A DNA stretch of 64,000 nucleotides from Fusibacillus kribbianus (GTDB lineage: Bacteria; Bacillota; Clostridia; Lachnospirales; Lachnospiraceae): NCBI RefSeq assembly GCF_030053595.1, contig NZ_JASGBQ010000007.1, forward strand, positions 1-64,000. Reading direction: 5' to 3'. Under the pieces are notes generated by a model. The model was not told the origin of the DNA, searched no databases, and was given only the letters and a program-made list of their open reading frames with translations. A program made the position numbers and the translations under genes. Positions within the stretch are counted from its first letter, which is position 1; every line of letters starts with the position of its first letter. Positions 1-6,917 of this stretch are shown piece after piece.

Positions 1-15
1 CTAAGTAAAAGTCAG

Positions 16-37
16 CCGCCCGTTTTCGGGCGGCGAA
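16..37 (-). terminator. GC-rich hairpin, possible terminator
   Basis: A perfect eight-base-pair stem (GCCGCCCG / CGGGCGGC) with a TTTT/AAAA loop lies here. Read on the minus strand it is followed by a T-rich stretch, so it could end leftward transcription, for example from the istB remnant. It sits just outside the IS21-type end repeats. Confidence 0.5.
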
Positions 38-59
38 TCCACCATTATCTATGACAGGC

Positions 60-110
60 AGTTAAGCAATCTGATGACAATTCGTGTGAGCAGTCTGGTG
101 ACAGCTCATG
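60..110. repeat. IS21-type terminal repeats (two copies)
   Basis: Two related units, AGCAATCTGATGACA and AGCAGTCTGGTGACA, lie in tandem about 25 bases apart. A third partial match (CAGTCTGGTG) occurs near 576, next to three GGAGCCACC/GGAGCCGCC-type units up to about 622. Multiple short repeats at the ends are a known feature of IS21-family elements, where the transposase binds. Together with the istB fragment they mark the end of a decayed IS21-type element. Confidence 0.5.
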
Positions 111-437
111 AAATCATTAACACCATTAGTACCACAAAATTTCTTATTGCAGAATTAGCGGTTGCAGATTATAATTTCCATAGGTGGACAAGCAAACCGA
201 CAGAATATTATTCTGTGAATAGCAAACCAACCTGCAAACCACCAGAACTGCACACAATAATGAAAAAATGCAATGGTACTGGAATGGTACTAAAAATATG
301 TGAAACGAAAAATAATGTGTGGAAAAGACACATATTATCAATACAAAACAGTATAGATAACCATATTAAAACAACCAGAATCAAACCAAACTTTGCGAGT
401 TTGAGTAGGAAATGGACTGAGAACAGTCATAAAATAA

Positions 438-489
438 AGAAAGTGCCAACTGCAAGCTTGCTTGCATGTTGGCACTTTCTGATTTTTGA
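438..489 (+). terminator. Long perfect hairpin inside the IS21 remnant region
   Basis: A 13-base-pair perfect outer stem (438-450 with 468-480) encloses a second six-base-pair stem (GCAAGC / GCTTGC). It is followed by GATTTTTG. No gene precedes it on the plus strand, so it may be a transcription block that protects an element from read-through. Confidence 0.5.
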
Positions 490-641
490 AATGAACTTTA
501 CACGATGACAAGTCGATGGTTTATAAGTACTATTGACACTATCCTCCATTGGATATTACGATGCGGCGGAGCCGCCAGTCTGGTGTGGCGGGAGCCACCT
601 GTCCGGACTAACGGAGCCACCTAAGTTAAGCTGCCTATAGG

Positions 642-851
642 TTACTGTGCCTGTGCTGGATCAAGACCGTAGACTTCTCTCATGAATCTGTCCTGAGTCT
701 TATCGATGTACTCGATGTTGATCTTGTAGGAGTCATAGCAGATGCGATCCATGAGAGCATCTGCCAGAGTGTTTTCACCATTGCAGATCTGGCTGTACCA
801 GTCTTTCTCCTCGAACTGAGAGCAGAAGATGGCCTCAAGATCGCTTAAGCA
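642..851 (-). pseudogene. istB: istB remnant, C-terminal end of IS21-family ATPase helper
   Basis: The minus strand reads an uninterrupted 69-codon frame ending in a proper stop. It begins with CLSDLEAIFCSQF and continues with KDWYSQI and LADALMDRICYDSY. This matches the C-terminal end of IstB, the AAA+ ATPase that assists the IS21-family transposase IstA. The Walker motifs and everything upstream are missing: a stop codon at 852-854 and unrelated sequence replace them, and istA is absent. It is therefore a dead fragment. The family assignment rests on this characteristic tail and the multiple end repeats to the left. Confidence 0.75.
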
Positions 852-899
852 CTAGGCATTGATCCACATGAGCTTTTTACATACGAAAATTTTGAATGA
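847..899 (+). pseudogene. Fragment of an XRE-type HTH protein C-terminus
   Basis: The plus strand reads ALGIDPHELFTYENFE then a stop. This resembles the segment after the recognition helix of small Cro/C1-type regulators. No start codon or HTH core is present, because the fragment abuts the istB remnant. It is short, so the assignment is tentative. Confidence 0.35.
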
Positions 900-1142
900 C
901 CCGCCCAAAATGGTGCATCGTTCAACGAATCCGGAGACGAAGAGCGGGGAGAATTCCAAGTAGAATTTAGTTGGGTGCTTTTTATCGGATTGCAGATTGG
1001 GCTCCGGGAACAGGAGATTTCCAGGATGTCCTTTGGGGCCTGGTGCGACCTGTTCGACCACTGGAAATCCTACCACAACATGAAAATACGGAAGTTGTTG
1101 TTTGAAGAAACAAAGAAAGAGAATTCCATTCTGGACCTGTAA
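900..1142 (+). pseudogene. Small phage/ICE-like protein, start missing
   Basis: In the same frame as the preceding fragment, directly after its stop codon, an open stretch of about 80 codons runs to a TAA. The C-terminal half (GLREQEISRM, FGAWCDLFDHWKSYHNM) resembles the small acidic-basic proteins found beside tail or conjugation genes in Firmicutes elements. There is no ATG. A GTG near 979 inside the frame is the only plausible start and would give a protein of about 55 residues. I treat it as a decayed element gene; a short real protein is the alternative. Confidence 0.4.
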
Positions 1143-1146
1143 ATGG

Positions 1147-1152
1147 TATAAT
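1147..1152 (+). promoter_or_regulatory. Putative -10 box (TATAAT)
   Basis: A consensus TATAAT lies 24 bases before the start of the small membrane protein. No convincing -35 is visible. Confidence 0.4.
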
Positions 1153-1176
1153 GGAAGATAGAAGGGAGTCTTTGCT

Positions 1177-1533
1177 ATGAAGAATAAAATCAAACGATAT
1201 GCAAGGCTTTTGTGGAAGTACAAATGGATTGTGTTATATGTGACATGTTTGATATTTGTCACGGCAGGAAGCAAGGAAAGTGATTTTAGCTTTTTCGAGG
1301 GATTATTTTATGACGGAATCCTGGTAGGACTGTTTGTTGGCGGAATGTGGCTGCTTGTGTTATATATCCGTTTTACCATTTCTTATTGCAAGGATGTGAT
1401 TGATCTTAACAAGTATCTGGATGAAGCAACGTTTGAGAGCCGATACCAAAGGGAAGTGGAACGGAGAAGAAGAAAAGCAGAAAAGCGGATGAGATTAAAG
1501 AAAAAAATACAAATGTTACAGAACCGTCTGTGA
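1177..1533 (+). CDS. Small two-helix membrane protein, unknown function
   Basis: I do not recognise this 118-residue protein. It has a basic N-terminus, a hydrophobic segment at about residues 18-31, a second at about 46-66, and then a charged tail. The tail (about 80-118) is very rich in Arg, Lys and Glu and should form a cytoplasmic helix or coiled coil. A GAAGGGA ribosome site precedes the ATG and a TATAAT lies just upstream. The gene ends in its own terminator, whose stem overlaps the stop codon, so it is transcribed alone. It sits between broken mobile-element genes, so it may be element cargo. Confidence 0.6.
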   Translation: MKNKIKRYARLLWKYKWIVLYVTCLIFVTAGSKESDFSFFEGLFYDGILVGLFVGGMWLLVLYIRFTISYCKDVIDLNKYLDEATFESRYQREVERRRRKAEKRMRLKKKIQMLQNRL

Positions 1534-1552
1534 TGAAAGCAGGCGGTTTTTT
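1522..1552 (+). terminator. Intrinsic terminator overlapping the stop codon
   Basis: AACCGTCTG pairs with CAGGCGGTT (one G-T wobble) and is followed by a run of T. The left arm begins within the coding end of the small membrane protein. Confidence 0.7.
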
Positions 1553-1715
1553 CTTGAATGACCCGCCAAAAGAGTGTGTGAATTCTAATCCGAAATTCCA
1601 AGTTCAGCTTTTGTGAAATGTAGTGATATAATCTATATAACGTTCCTTTTCGCGAAAAACACAGATTATGTTATGAATAGATTGATTCAAAATACCATAA
1701 AGGGGGAACAAGAAA

Positions 1716-2765
1716 ATGGCATTAAAGAAGTTGGGAAATTCAATTAGTAATATTGCAGGAGAAATAGGAAAAACAGCAGTAAATGCATCTCAAAAAGTGG
1801 CAAGCAATATTTCAAAAATAGATAAAGATAAAATCAATGAGTTAAGAGATAATGTAACAGATAATGCTCATAAATTGGTGGAAAAAGCATCTTCAAAGGT
1901 TAAGGAAGGGGTCAATAAATCAACAGAAATCGTAAATAATGTTATGGATGTAAATGGAGATGGTCAAGTTGATATTGAAGACGTGATCATCATGGGATTA
2001 AAAATACCGGGAATATGCATCAAACGAGAGGAGTTTCTGCGTGGAGAGTTTATGAAAGATTTTCCACAAGAGACAATAGATGATGCAATAGCATTTAATC
2101 CAGCGCATGCGGGAATTACAACAAAAGAAATTGAAAAGTATGCGGATGAAGTTATCAAGTATGAGAGAAATTGTGTTTCAGGTATTTCAGCAGCCTTATC
2201 AACACCTGGCGGCTTTGCTATGGCGGCAACAATTCCAGCAGATATTGCACAATATTATGGTTATATGTTAAGAGTAACGCAAAAATTATTGTATTTGTAT
2301 GGATTTCCGGAAATTGACGTTACAGAAAAAGGAAAAAAATTTGATACTGAGACATTGAATATCTTGACCCTTTGCTTGGGAGTCATGTATGGAGTCGCAA
2401 GTGCTAATAATGCATTGAAAGCAATAGCGAAAGCTCTTGGTTCAGGGGTTCAGAAACAACTTATGAAAAAAGCATTAACCAAAGGTACGATATATCCGAT
2501 AGTAAAGAGCGTAGCTAAATGGTTTGGTGTCAAAATGACAAAAGAGGTTTTTACGGGCTTTTTTAAGCATGCAATACCAGTAGTTGGAGGGGTTATTGGA
2601 GGTGGATTGACTTATGTATCCTTCAAACCTTGCTGCGATAAACTGAAAGCATCTTTGCAGGATACGCTTCTGAGCAATCCAGATCATGAGGTGACAGAGG
2701 AAGAAAATGCTTTCGATTTTGAAGATGCTGAAATCATAGAGTACGGTGAGGAAAGCGAAGAATAA
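1716..2765 (+). CDS. EcsC-family-like protein with an EF-hand/dockerin-type loop
   Basis: This is a 349-residue protein. Residues 1-75 are an amphipathic, Lys/Asn/Ser-rich helical stretch resembling LEA or apolipoprotein-like helices. Residues 78-89 form a calcium-loop pattern (D78, N80, D82, D86, D89) like one half of a dockerin or an EF-hand. The central part (about 100-310) has the glycine/alanine hydrophobic pattern and the ADIAQYYGYMLRVTQKLLYLYGF segment type seen in EcsC-family proteins, including a Gly-rich hydrophobic stretch near 288-305. The tail is strongly acidic. No signal peptide is present, so it is probably cytoplasmic and membrane-associated. It has its own terminator. The role of EcsC-family proteins is poorly known, and the calcium site is inferred from spacing only. 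Confidence 0.6.
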   Translation: MALKKLGNSISNIAGEIGKTAVNASQKVASNISKIDKDKINELRDNVTDNAHKLVEKASSKVKEGVNKSTEIVNNVMDVNGDGQVDIEDVIIMGLKIPGICIKREEFLRGEFMKDFPQETIDDAIAFNPAHAGITTKEIEKYADEVIKYERNCVSGISAALSTPGGFAMAATIPADIAQYYGYMLRVTQKLLYLYGFPEIDVTEKGKKFDTETLNILTLCLGVMYGVASANNALKAIAKALGSGVQKQLMKKALTKGTIYPIVKSVAKWFGVKMTKEVFTGFFKHAIPVVGGVIGGGLTYVSFKPCCDKLKASLQDTLLSNPDHEVTEEENAFDFEDAEIIEYGEESEE

Positions 2766-2771
2766 AAACAT

Positions 2772-2809
2772 GAGCTGTAAAATTTTAAGTTGAATTTTAC
2801 AGCTCTTTT
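2772..2809 (+). terminator. Intrinsic terminator after the EcsC-like gene
   Basis: A perfect 13-base-pair stem (2772-2784 with 2793-2805) is followed by TTTT. It separates the EcsC-like gene from the toxin-antitoxin pair. Confidence 0.85.
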
Positions 2810-2812
2810 GCG

Positions 2813-2818
2813 TATAAT
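2813..2818 (+). promoter_or_regulatory. -10 box for the toxin-antitoxin operon
   Basis: A consensus TATAAT immediately follows the terminator and lies 47 bases before the antitoxin start. Confidence 0.5.
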
Positions 2819-2864
2819 AAAGATAGAAATAATAATGGTTAATCAAGGAAGGAGACAGGTTTAT

Positions 2865-3113
2865 ATGGCGAACATTTTACCAGTATCTGATTTGAGAAAT
2901 TATAATGAGGTTTTAAAAAATTGTCGGACAGGAGAACCGGTGTTTTTGACAAAAAATGGAAGAGGACGCTTTGTAGTACTTGATATAGAGGATTATGAGC
3001 GTGATCGTGCAGAGAAGAAACTATTAATGAAACTGCAGGAGGCAGAGGATGCGGTCAAAGACGGCGAAGGTTGGCTCAGTTTGGATGAATTAAAAGCACT
3101 TGTGGGGGAATAA
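2865..3113 (+). CDS. Phd/YefM-type antitoxin
   Basis: This 82-residue protein is the antitoxin of a type II toxin-antitoxin pair. The N-terminus has the Phd/YefM DNA-binding pattern (ILPVSDLRNYNEVL, then GEPVFLTKNGRGRFVVLDIEDYE). The rest is an acidic helix expected to wrap around the toxin. The start at 2865 is chosen because a strong GGAGA site precedes it; an upstream in-frame ATG would put the promoter and terminator inside the gene. The toxin follows after three bases. Antitoxins of this family normally repress their own operon, usually with the toxin as co-repressor. Confidence 0.85.
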   Translation: MANILPVSDLRNYNEVLKNCRTGEPVFLTKNGRGRFVVLDIEDYERDRAEKKLLMKLQEAEDAVKDGEGWLSLDELKALVGE

Positions 3114-3116
3114 CCT

Positions 3117-3425
3117 ATGTTGAAATTGCGAATTAACCCATTAGTTGCATCAGATTTAAAAGAAATACGTGATTATATTGCCGAGGATAATGTAGAATAT
3201 GCGGCAAAGACGATAAAGGAAATCTATGGTAAATTTGAAAATATTCAACTGTTTCCTGGGATGGGTACAGATCTCTCCAAAAGAGTTAGTTTCCGAACAG
3301 ATTACAAGTATGCGGTTTGGGAAAATTATGTGATTATATATAAAGTTGGAGAAGAGTATGTGGAGATTTACCGGGTGGTGAATCGGTATCGTGATATTAC
3401 GAAAATTTTTGATTTAGGAGAATAA
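3117..3425 (+). CDS. RelE/ParE-superfamily toxin
   Basis: This 102-residue basic protein has the RelE/ParE fold pattern: N-terminal LRINPLVASDLKEIRDYI, a central helical hairpin, and a C-terminal strand set ending in VNRYRDITKIF. It lies directly downstream of the Phd-type antitoxin in the same operon. The sequence does not show whether it is an mRNA interferase (RelE) or a gyrase poison (ParE). The extended N-terminal helices and lack of a clear RelE catalytic triad lean slightly to the ParE side. Confidence 0.85.
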   Translation: MLKLRINPLVASDLKEIRDYIAEDNVEYAAKTIKEIYGKFENIQLFPGMGTDLSKRVSFRTDYKYAVWENYVIIYKVGEEYVEIYRVVNRYRDITKIFDLGE

Positions 3426-3427
3426 CA

Positions 3428-3641
3428 ATGAAATTAATATCGTGTCAAGTTGCGTTATTTGCGATGGAAAAAATTAAACGACCGGATTTGCTTTTGAATG
3501 AGATAAATGCAAAGTTATCTAATCTTTTTGATGCTGAATCTGACAGAAGATATTCCTGACGAAATCCCAATTGTACAATCAAAATCGAATAATGGGAAAT
3601 ATATATTAAATATTACACGAAATAGGGTTGCTTTATTGTGA
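3428..3641 (+). pseudogene. Truncated and frameshifted gene, unknown family
   Basis: An ATG two bases after the toxin stop opens a 43-codon frame (MKLISCQVALFAMEKIKRPDLLL and onward) that ends at 3559. A neighbouring frame continues with EDIPDEIPIVQSKSNNGKY and ILNITRNRV. The second stretch reads like the natural continuation, so a frameshift near 3535-3545 is likely. The gene stops at the junction with the IS30 transposase. A coding-like piece at 4502-4582, on the other side of the IS30 fragment, could be its lost 3' end, but this is speculation. Confidence 0.5.
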
Positions 3642-4472
3642 ATATAGAAGAGTCATAAGACATTTCCCAGATGTACGAGTTCCTTTAACAGTATCAAGCT
3701 CGACTACAGAAGCATCAGGGTGGTGCTCCATATAGAATTCAAAATCCTTGTAAGTCCGCTTATTTCGATAAAACTGATTAAGGTGTCTACTGTCTGGTTT
3801 GCTGTCGGAACGACGCTTTTTGTAGCGTACACGACGGTGTAAGTCGATGTTTCTGGCTGCAAAGACACGCCGATCCAGATAGTTGTAAAGCGTTCTCATG
3901 CAAACAGGGATATCATCAGAATGGACAGCAAAGATATGACTAAGCGGCTGACCCTTCTTTATTAGTGGAGAGAGTATTGCATCAAGTTCGGCAAGTTCTT
4001 CAGGAGTCATATTTATGCCTTGACGTGAAGTAGTAAGCGTGGCTTCATATTCTGCCTGAGCTTTGGCTGCATGATAATAATGTTTCTCTAAATGGCAATG
4101 GTTTCTTTCATCGAAACCGTTACAGACGTAAGGCGGTTTGAATGGAGCATCACACGTGTACTGGTTATCATCAGGGCAATTGTGGTGATGTTGAAACAGG
4201 TTGCACGACTTACATTTTCTTTTGCAGGTTATGCTGCCACACATATGTTGAAGCGTACATTCCTTGTAATTCCGACAATTACTGCAACCGTGTGCACTTC
4301 CGGAGGCTTTACGTGTTTCCATATGAAGTTTTATTTCTTTAGCAATAGTAGAAGGAGCTTTGCCAAGTGCTTTCCCAATGTCAGTGAAAGAGGACCCTTT
4401 TACCAGTTCTTGCTCAATAAATGTTCTGTCAGTAAGAGAGAGATGACGTTGTTTTTTCTTTTTGCTTGCCAT
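3633..4472 (-). pseudogene. IS30-family transposase, truncated in the catalytic domain
   Basis: The 279-codon frame starts with a basic region and an HTH_38-type domain (LSLTDRTFIEQELVKGSSFTDIGKALGKAPSTIAKEI). It continues with a Cys/His-rich linker (CSNCRNYKECTLQHMC and several further Cys pairs) and reaches the first catalytic Asp in VVELDTVKGT. Full IS30-family transposases have about 350-400 residues with a DDE triad. Here the second Asp and the Glu are missing, because the frame runs into foreign sequence (LLYSQ-stop) that overlaps the broken gene on the other strand. It cannot be active. Confidence 0.85.
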
Positions 4473-4800
4473 AAGTATTCCTTTCTGGCAGACAGATAAC
4501 CAACATCATCATGAATCAAATAAAGAGTTTGTGCAAGACTTACTTCCAGTCCAAGAGAAAAAATCATGGTTTGACTGGAAATAAGAAATTCATTCTACAA
4601 TTCTACGTTCAATATTTCAGCCAATAAAAAAGACGGAACGTTTGATCTGGGAGGTTTATTGGACATCCGGGGGTGTAAAATATGAACATATCAAAGGACT
4701 GAATGTTCATGTTTTTTATTATTTGTATTGAAATAAGATGGCTGATCATGAAGCGGATGATGTAAAAGGCCATTCGCCGGGCAATTGTGAAAGGAGAATC
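4473..4800. other. Gene-poor stretch with an inverted repeat, coding remnant and terminator
   Basis: A 13-base inverted repeat with one mismatch lies at 4540-4552 and 4574-4586. The plus frame 4502-4584 reads HHHESNKEFVQDLL, PVQEKKSWFDWK, stop, which looks like the end of a lost gene. At 4682-4710 an eight-base stem (ATGAACAT / ATGTTCAT) followed by GTTTTTTATT is a plausible plus-strand terminator for that lost gene. No complete gene is visible. Confidence 0.4.
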
Positions 4801-5622
4801 ATGATGAAAAAAGAATATGTATTGAGCATATTAAGTATCATTGCGGTTGTGTTCGCAGTTGGTTTTGGAATGTATCTTGATTACTCGCATCGTCAGGAAG
4901 TAGAAAATGCATATGCGGAAGCGGGAAATCTGATCGATCAGGAGTACTATGAAGCAGCAATTGATGCATTGAGCGTTATCGAGCATGAGAACTATGAAGA
5001 CACACATGAACTCATGGAATATTGCCGAGCGCATATTTCTTACGATTCCGGAAACCTGGAAGCAGCATATGAGAATTTAAAATATGGGATGTACGAAAAC
5101 CAGCCGGTTGAGAGAAAGCAGAAAATGGCTGCATTTAAAAACCGGGTAGAAACGGAGTATGATGCATATTGCGAAGCGGAGAGGACAAGGGAGCGGGAGG
5201 AGGAAGAAAAAGCGTATCAGCAGAAGGTCAGGAGTGGGGTTCCGTTTGTAGGAATGCGGGAAAGCGATATTTCCAATACAATTATCGGAAGCCCATCTCC
5301 GAAAACCAGAGGAAATCATGAGTTTATCAATGGAAAACAGTATAAAGCTACCCTGTATGACTTTATGAAAGATGGCCGCGTGATATTTACTGCCCGATGC
5401 ATTCGGGGAAAGGTAACAGAAGTATGGGATAAACGGGACAATCCACATGAGCCGTATGGATCCATCGGATCGAAATCCAGCAGCAAGCCAGGTAAACTTG
5501 ATTCGTACGATGATGGTTACGAAGATATATACGAAAATGGTGACTACGACTGGGACAGATATCAAACAGATTTCGATTATGCGGATGGAGTAGACGAAGC
5601 GATAGAAGATGATGAATATTAA
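4801..5622 (+). CDS. Membrane-anchored protein with TPR-like region and acidic tail
   Basis: This 273-residue protein has one N-terminal hydrophobic helix (about residues 6-24) without a clear cleavage site, so it is probably an anchor with the rest outside the cell. Residues 35-105 alternate short helices with Tyr/Ala/Glu-rich positions like tetratricopeptide units. Residues 125-145 are a highly charged helix. A small compact domain follows, and then a strongly acidic Asp/Tyr/Glu tail. The start is set at the ATG 4801 because AAAGGAGA precedes it. The family and function are not recognised. It begins the less decayed part after the mobile-element scar. Confidence 0.6.
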   Translation: MMKKEYVLSILSIIAVVFAVGFGMYLDYSHRQEVENAYAEAGNLIDQEYYEAAIDALSVIEHENYEDTHELMEYCRAHISYDSGNLEAAYENLKYGMYENQPVERKQKMAAFKNRVETEYDAYCEAERTREREEEEKAYQQKVRSGVPFVGMRESDISNTIIGSPSPKTRGNHEFINGKQYKATLYDFMKDGRVIFTARCIRGKVTEVWDKRDNPHEPYGSIGSKSSSKPGKLDSYDDGYEDIYENGDYDWDRYQTDFDYADGVDEAIEDDEY

Positions 5623-5651
5623 AAGTAATAAGTAAAGGAGCCTTGAGTGAT

Positions 5652-6800
5652 ATGAGATTTGAGACGGATAGATTATTTCTTCGTCCGTGGACAGAAGATG
5701 ATGCAGAAAGTTTATTTGAATATGCGAAAGATCCTGCTGTTGGACCGATCGCAGGTTGGCCGGTACATAAAAGCGTTGACAACAGCAGAGAAATTATCAG
5801 GGGAGTATTATCGGCCGATGAAACATATGCGGTATGTCTTAAAGAAGACAATCGTGCAATCGGAAGTATTGGGCTGATTCCGCCGGCACAGTCACATACA
5901 AAGGCGGCCGATGATGAGATTGAAATCGGTTACTGGATTGGAGTTCCGTTTTGGGGGAGGGGATTGATCCCGGAAGCTGTGAGACGGCTGCAGGAGCATG
6001 CTTTTTTTGATCTTGGCTGCAGTGCCATGTGGTGTGGATATTATGATGGAAATGAAAAGTCTAAAAAGTGTCAGGAGAAATGTGGATTTACCTATCATCA
6101 TACGGAGAAAAATAAGCCCTGTGTATTAATGGGTGATGTCAGGACTGAGCATTTTACGAAAATTACCAGGGATGAGTGGATGGCCGGACGGAAAACAAAT
6201 GAAGTAGTCTTATACATTCATGGTAAAGGCGGCAGCGCAGATGAATCAGAGCATTACAGACAGTTCTTTCCCGGAACGGATGTATATGGATTTGATTATA
6301 AATCAGATAATCCCTGGGAGGCGAAACAGGAGTTTGCGGATAAGGCTGCTGAATTATCCGAAAAGTATCATAGGATCATTTTGATAGCCGGAAGTATTGG
6401 CGCGTATTTTTCAATGAATGCCGGTATCGGCAGATTTATAGATAAAGCATTTTTTATTTCTCCGATCGTTGATTTTGAAAAGTTGATATCCGATATGATT
6501 GACTGGGCCGGGACGAGTGAGTGTGAGCTGGAAAAGAGAAAGATAATACCTGTAGATTCTGGCGAAGATCTGTCGTGGGATTATTTGCAGTATGTAAGGA
6601 ATCATAAGATCAGCTGGGATGTTCCAACAGAAATCCTGTATGGAAGCAATGACCATTTGCAGTCGATTGATACCATACAGGAGTTTGCCATGAAAGAAGC
6701 TGCGAAACTGACGATCATGGAAGGTGGGGAACACTGGTTTCATACAGATGAACAGATGAACTTCTTGGATCAATGGCTGAGGATGAAGATTTCGGAATAA
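5652..6800 (+). CDS. Fusion of GNAT acetyltransferase and alpha/beta hydrolase
   Basis: This 382-residue protein joins two enzymes. Residues 1 to about 170 are a RimJ/RimL-type GNAT acetyltransferase: RLFLRPWTEDDAESLFEYA at the start, GSIGLIPP in the central sheet, and a pyrophosphate-binding loop near 101-107 (FWGRGLIPEA). Residues about 183-382 are an alpha/beta hydrolase: LYIHGKGGSADES holds the oxyanion region, AGSIGA carries the nucleophile near Ser248, and the final EGGEHWFH holds the likely catalytic His. AAGGAG lies 11 bases before this ATG; a TTG three codons earlier is too close to the site. Fusions of this kind are uncommon. Both activities look intact, but the substrates are unknown. 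Confidence 0.75.
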   Translation: MRFETDRLFLRPWTEDDAESLFEYAKDPAVGPIAGWPVHKSVDNSREIIRGVLSADETYAVCLKEDNRAIGSIGLIPPAQSHTKAADDEIEIGYWIGVPFWGRGLIPEAVRRLQEHAFFDLGCSAMWCGYYDGNEKSKKCQEKCGFTYHHTEKNKPCVLMGDVRTEHFTKITRDEWMAGRKTNEVVLYIHGKGGSADESEHYRQFFPGTDVYGFDYKSDNPWEAKQEFADKAAELSEKYHRIILIAGSIGAYFSMNAGIGRFIDKAFFISPIVDFEKLISDMIDWAGTSECELEKRKIIPVDSGEDLSWDYLQYVRNHKISWDVPTEILYGSNDHLQSIDTIQEFAMKEAAKLTIMEGGEHWFHTDEQMNFLDQWLRMKISE

Positions 6801-6863
6801 ACATTGGCGGATTTTAGTTTTGAGAGCTGAAAATGCTGCGGGACGTTGCCTGTCTCAATTGCA

Positions 6864-6888
6864 TTGACCGGGATTTTCGTGTTATACT
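6864..6888 (+). promoter_or_regulatory. Weak promoter before the aromatic permease
   Basis: TATACT at 6883-6888 is a good -10. TTGACC at 6864-6869 is only 13 bases away, so the -35 is uncertain. Confidence 0.35.
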
Positions 6889-6917
6889 GAAACAAAATAT
6901 CAGGAGAGATACCGAGT

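Noticed and set aside
74-508. Plus-strand open frame of about 144 codons at the left end
   Set aside because: It runs through IS21-type end repeats and the long hairpin, has no ribosome site, and shows no domain.
852-1274. Minus-strand frame opposite the small membrane protein
   Set aside because: It is antisense to a real gene start and to the coding-like fragment at 900-1142, and its composition is that of a shadow frame.
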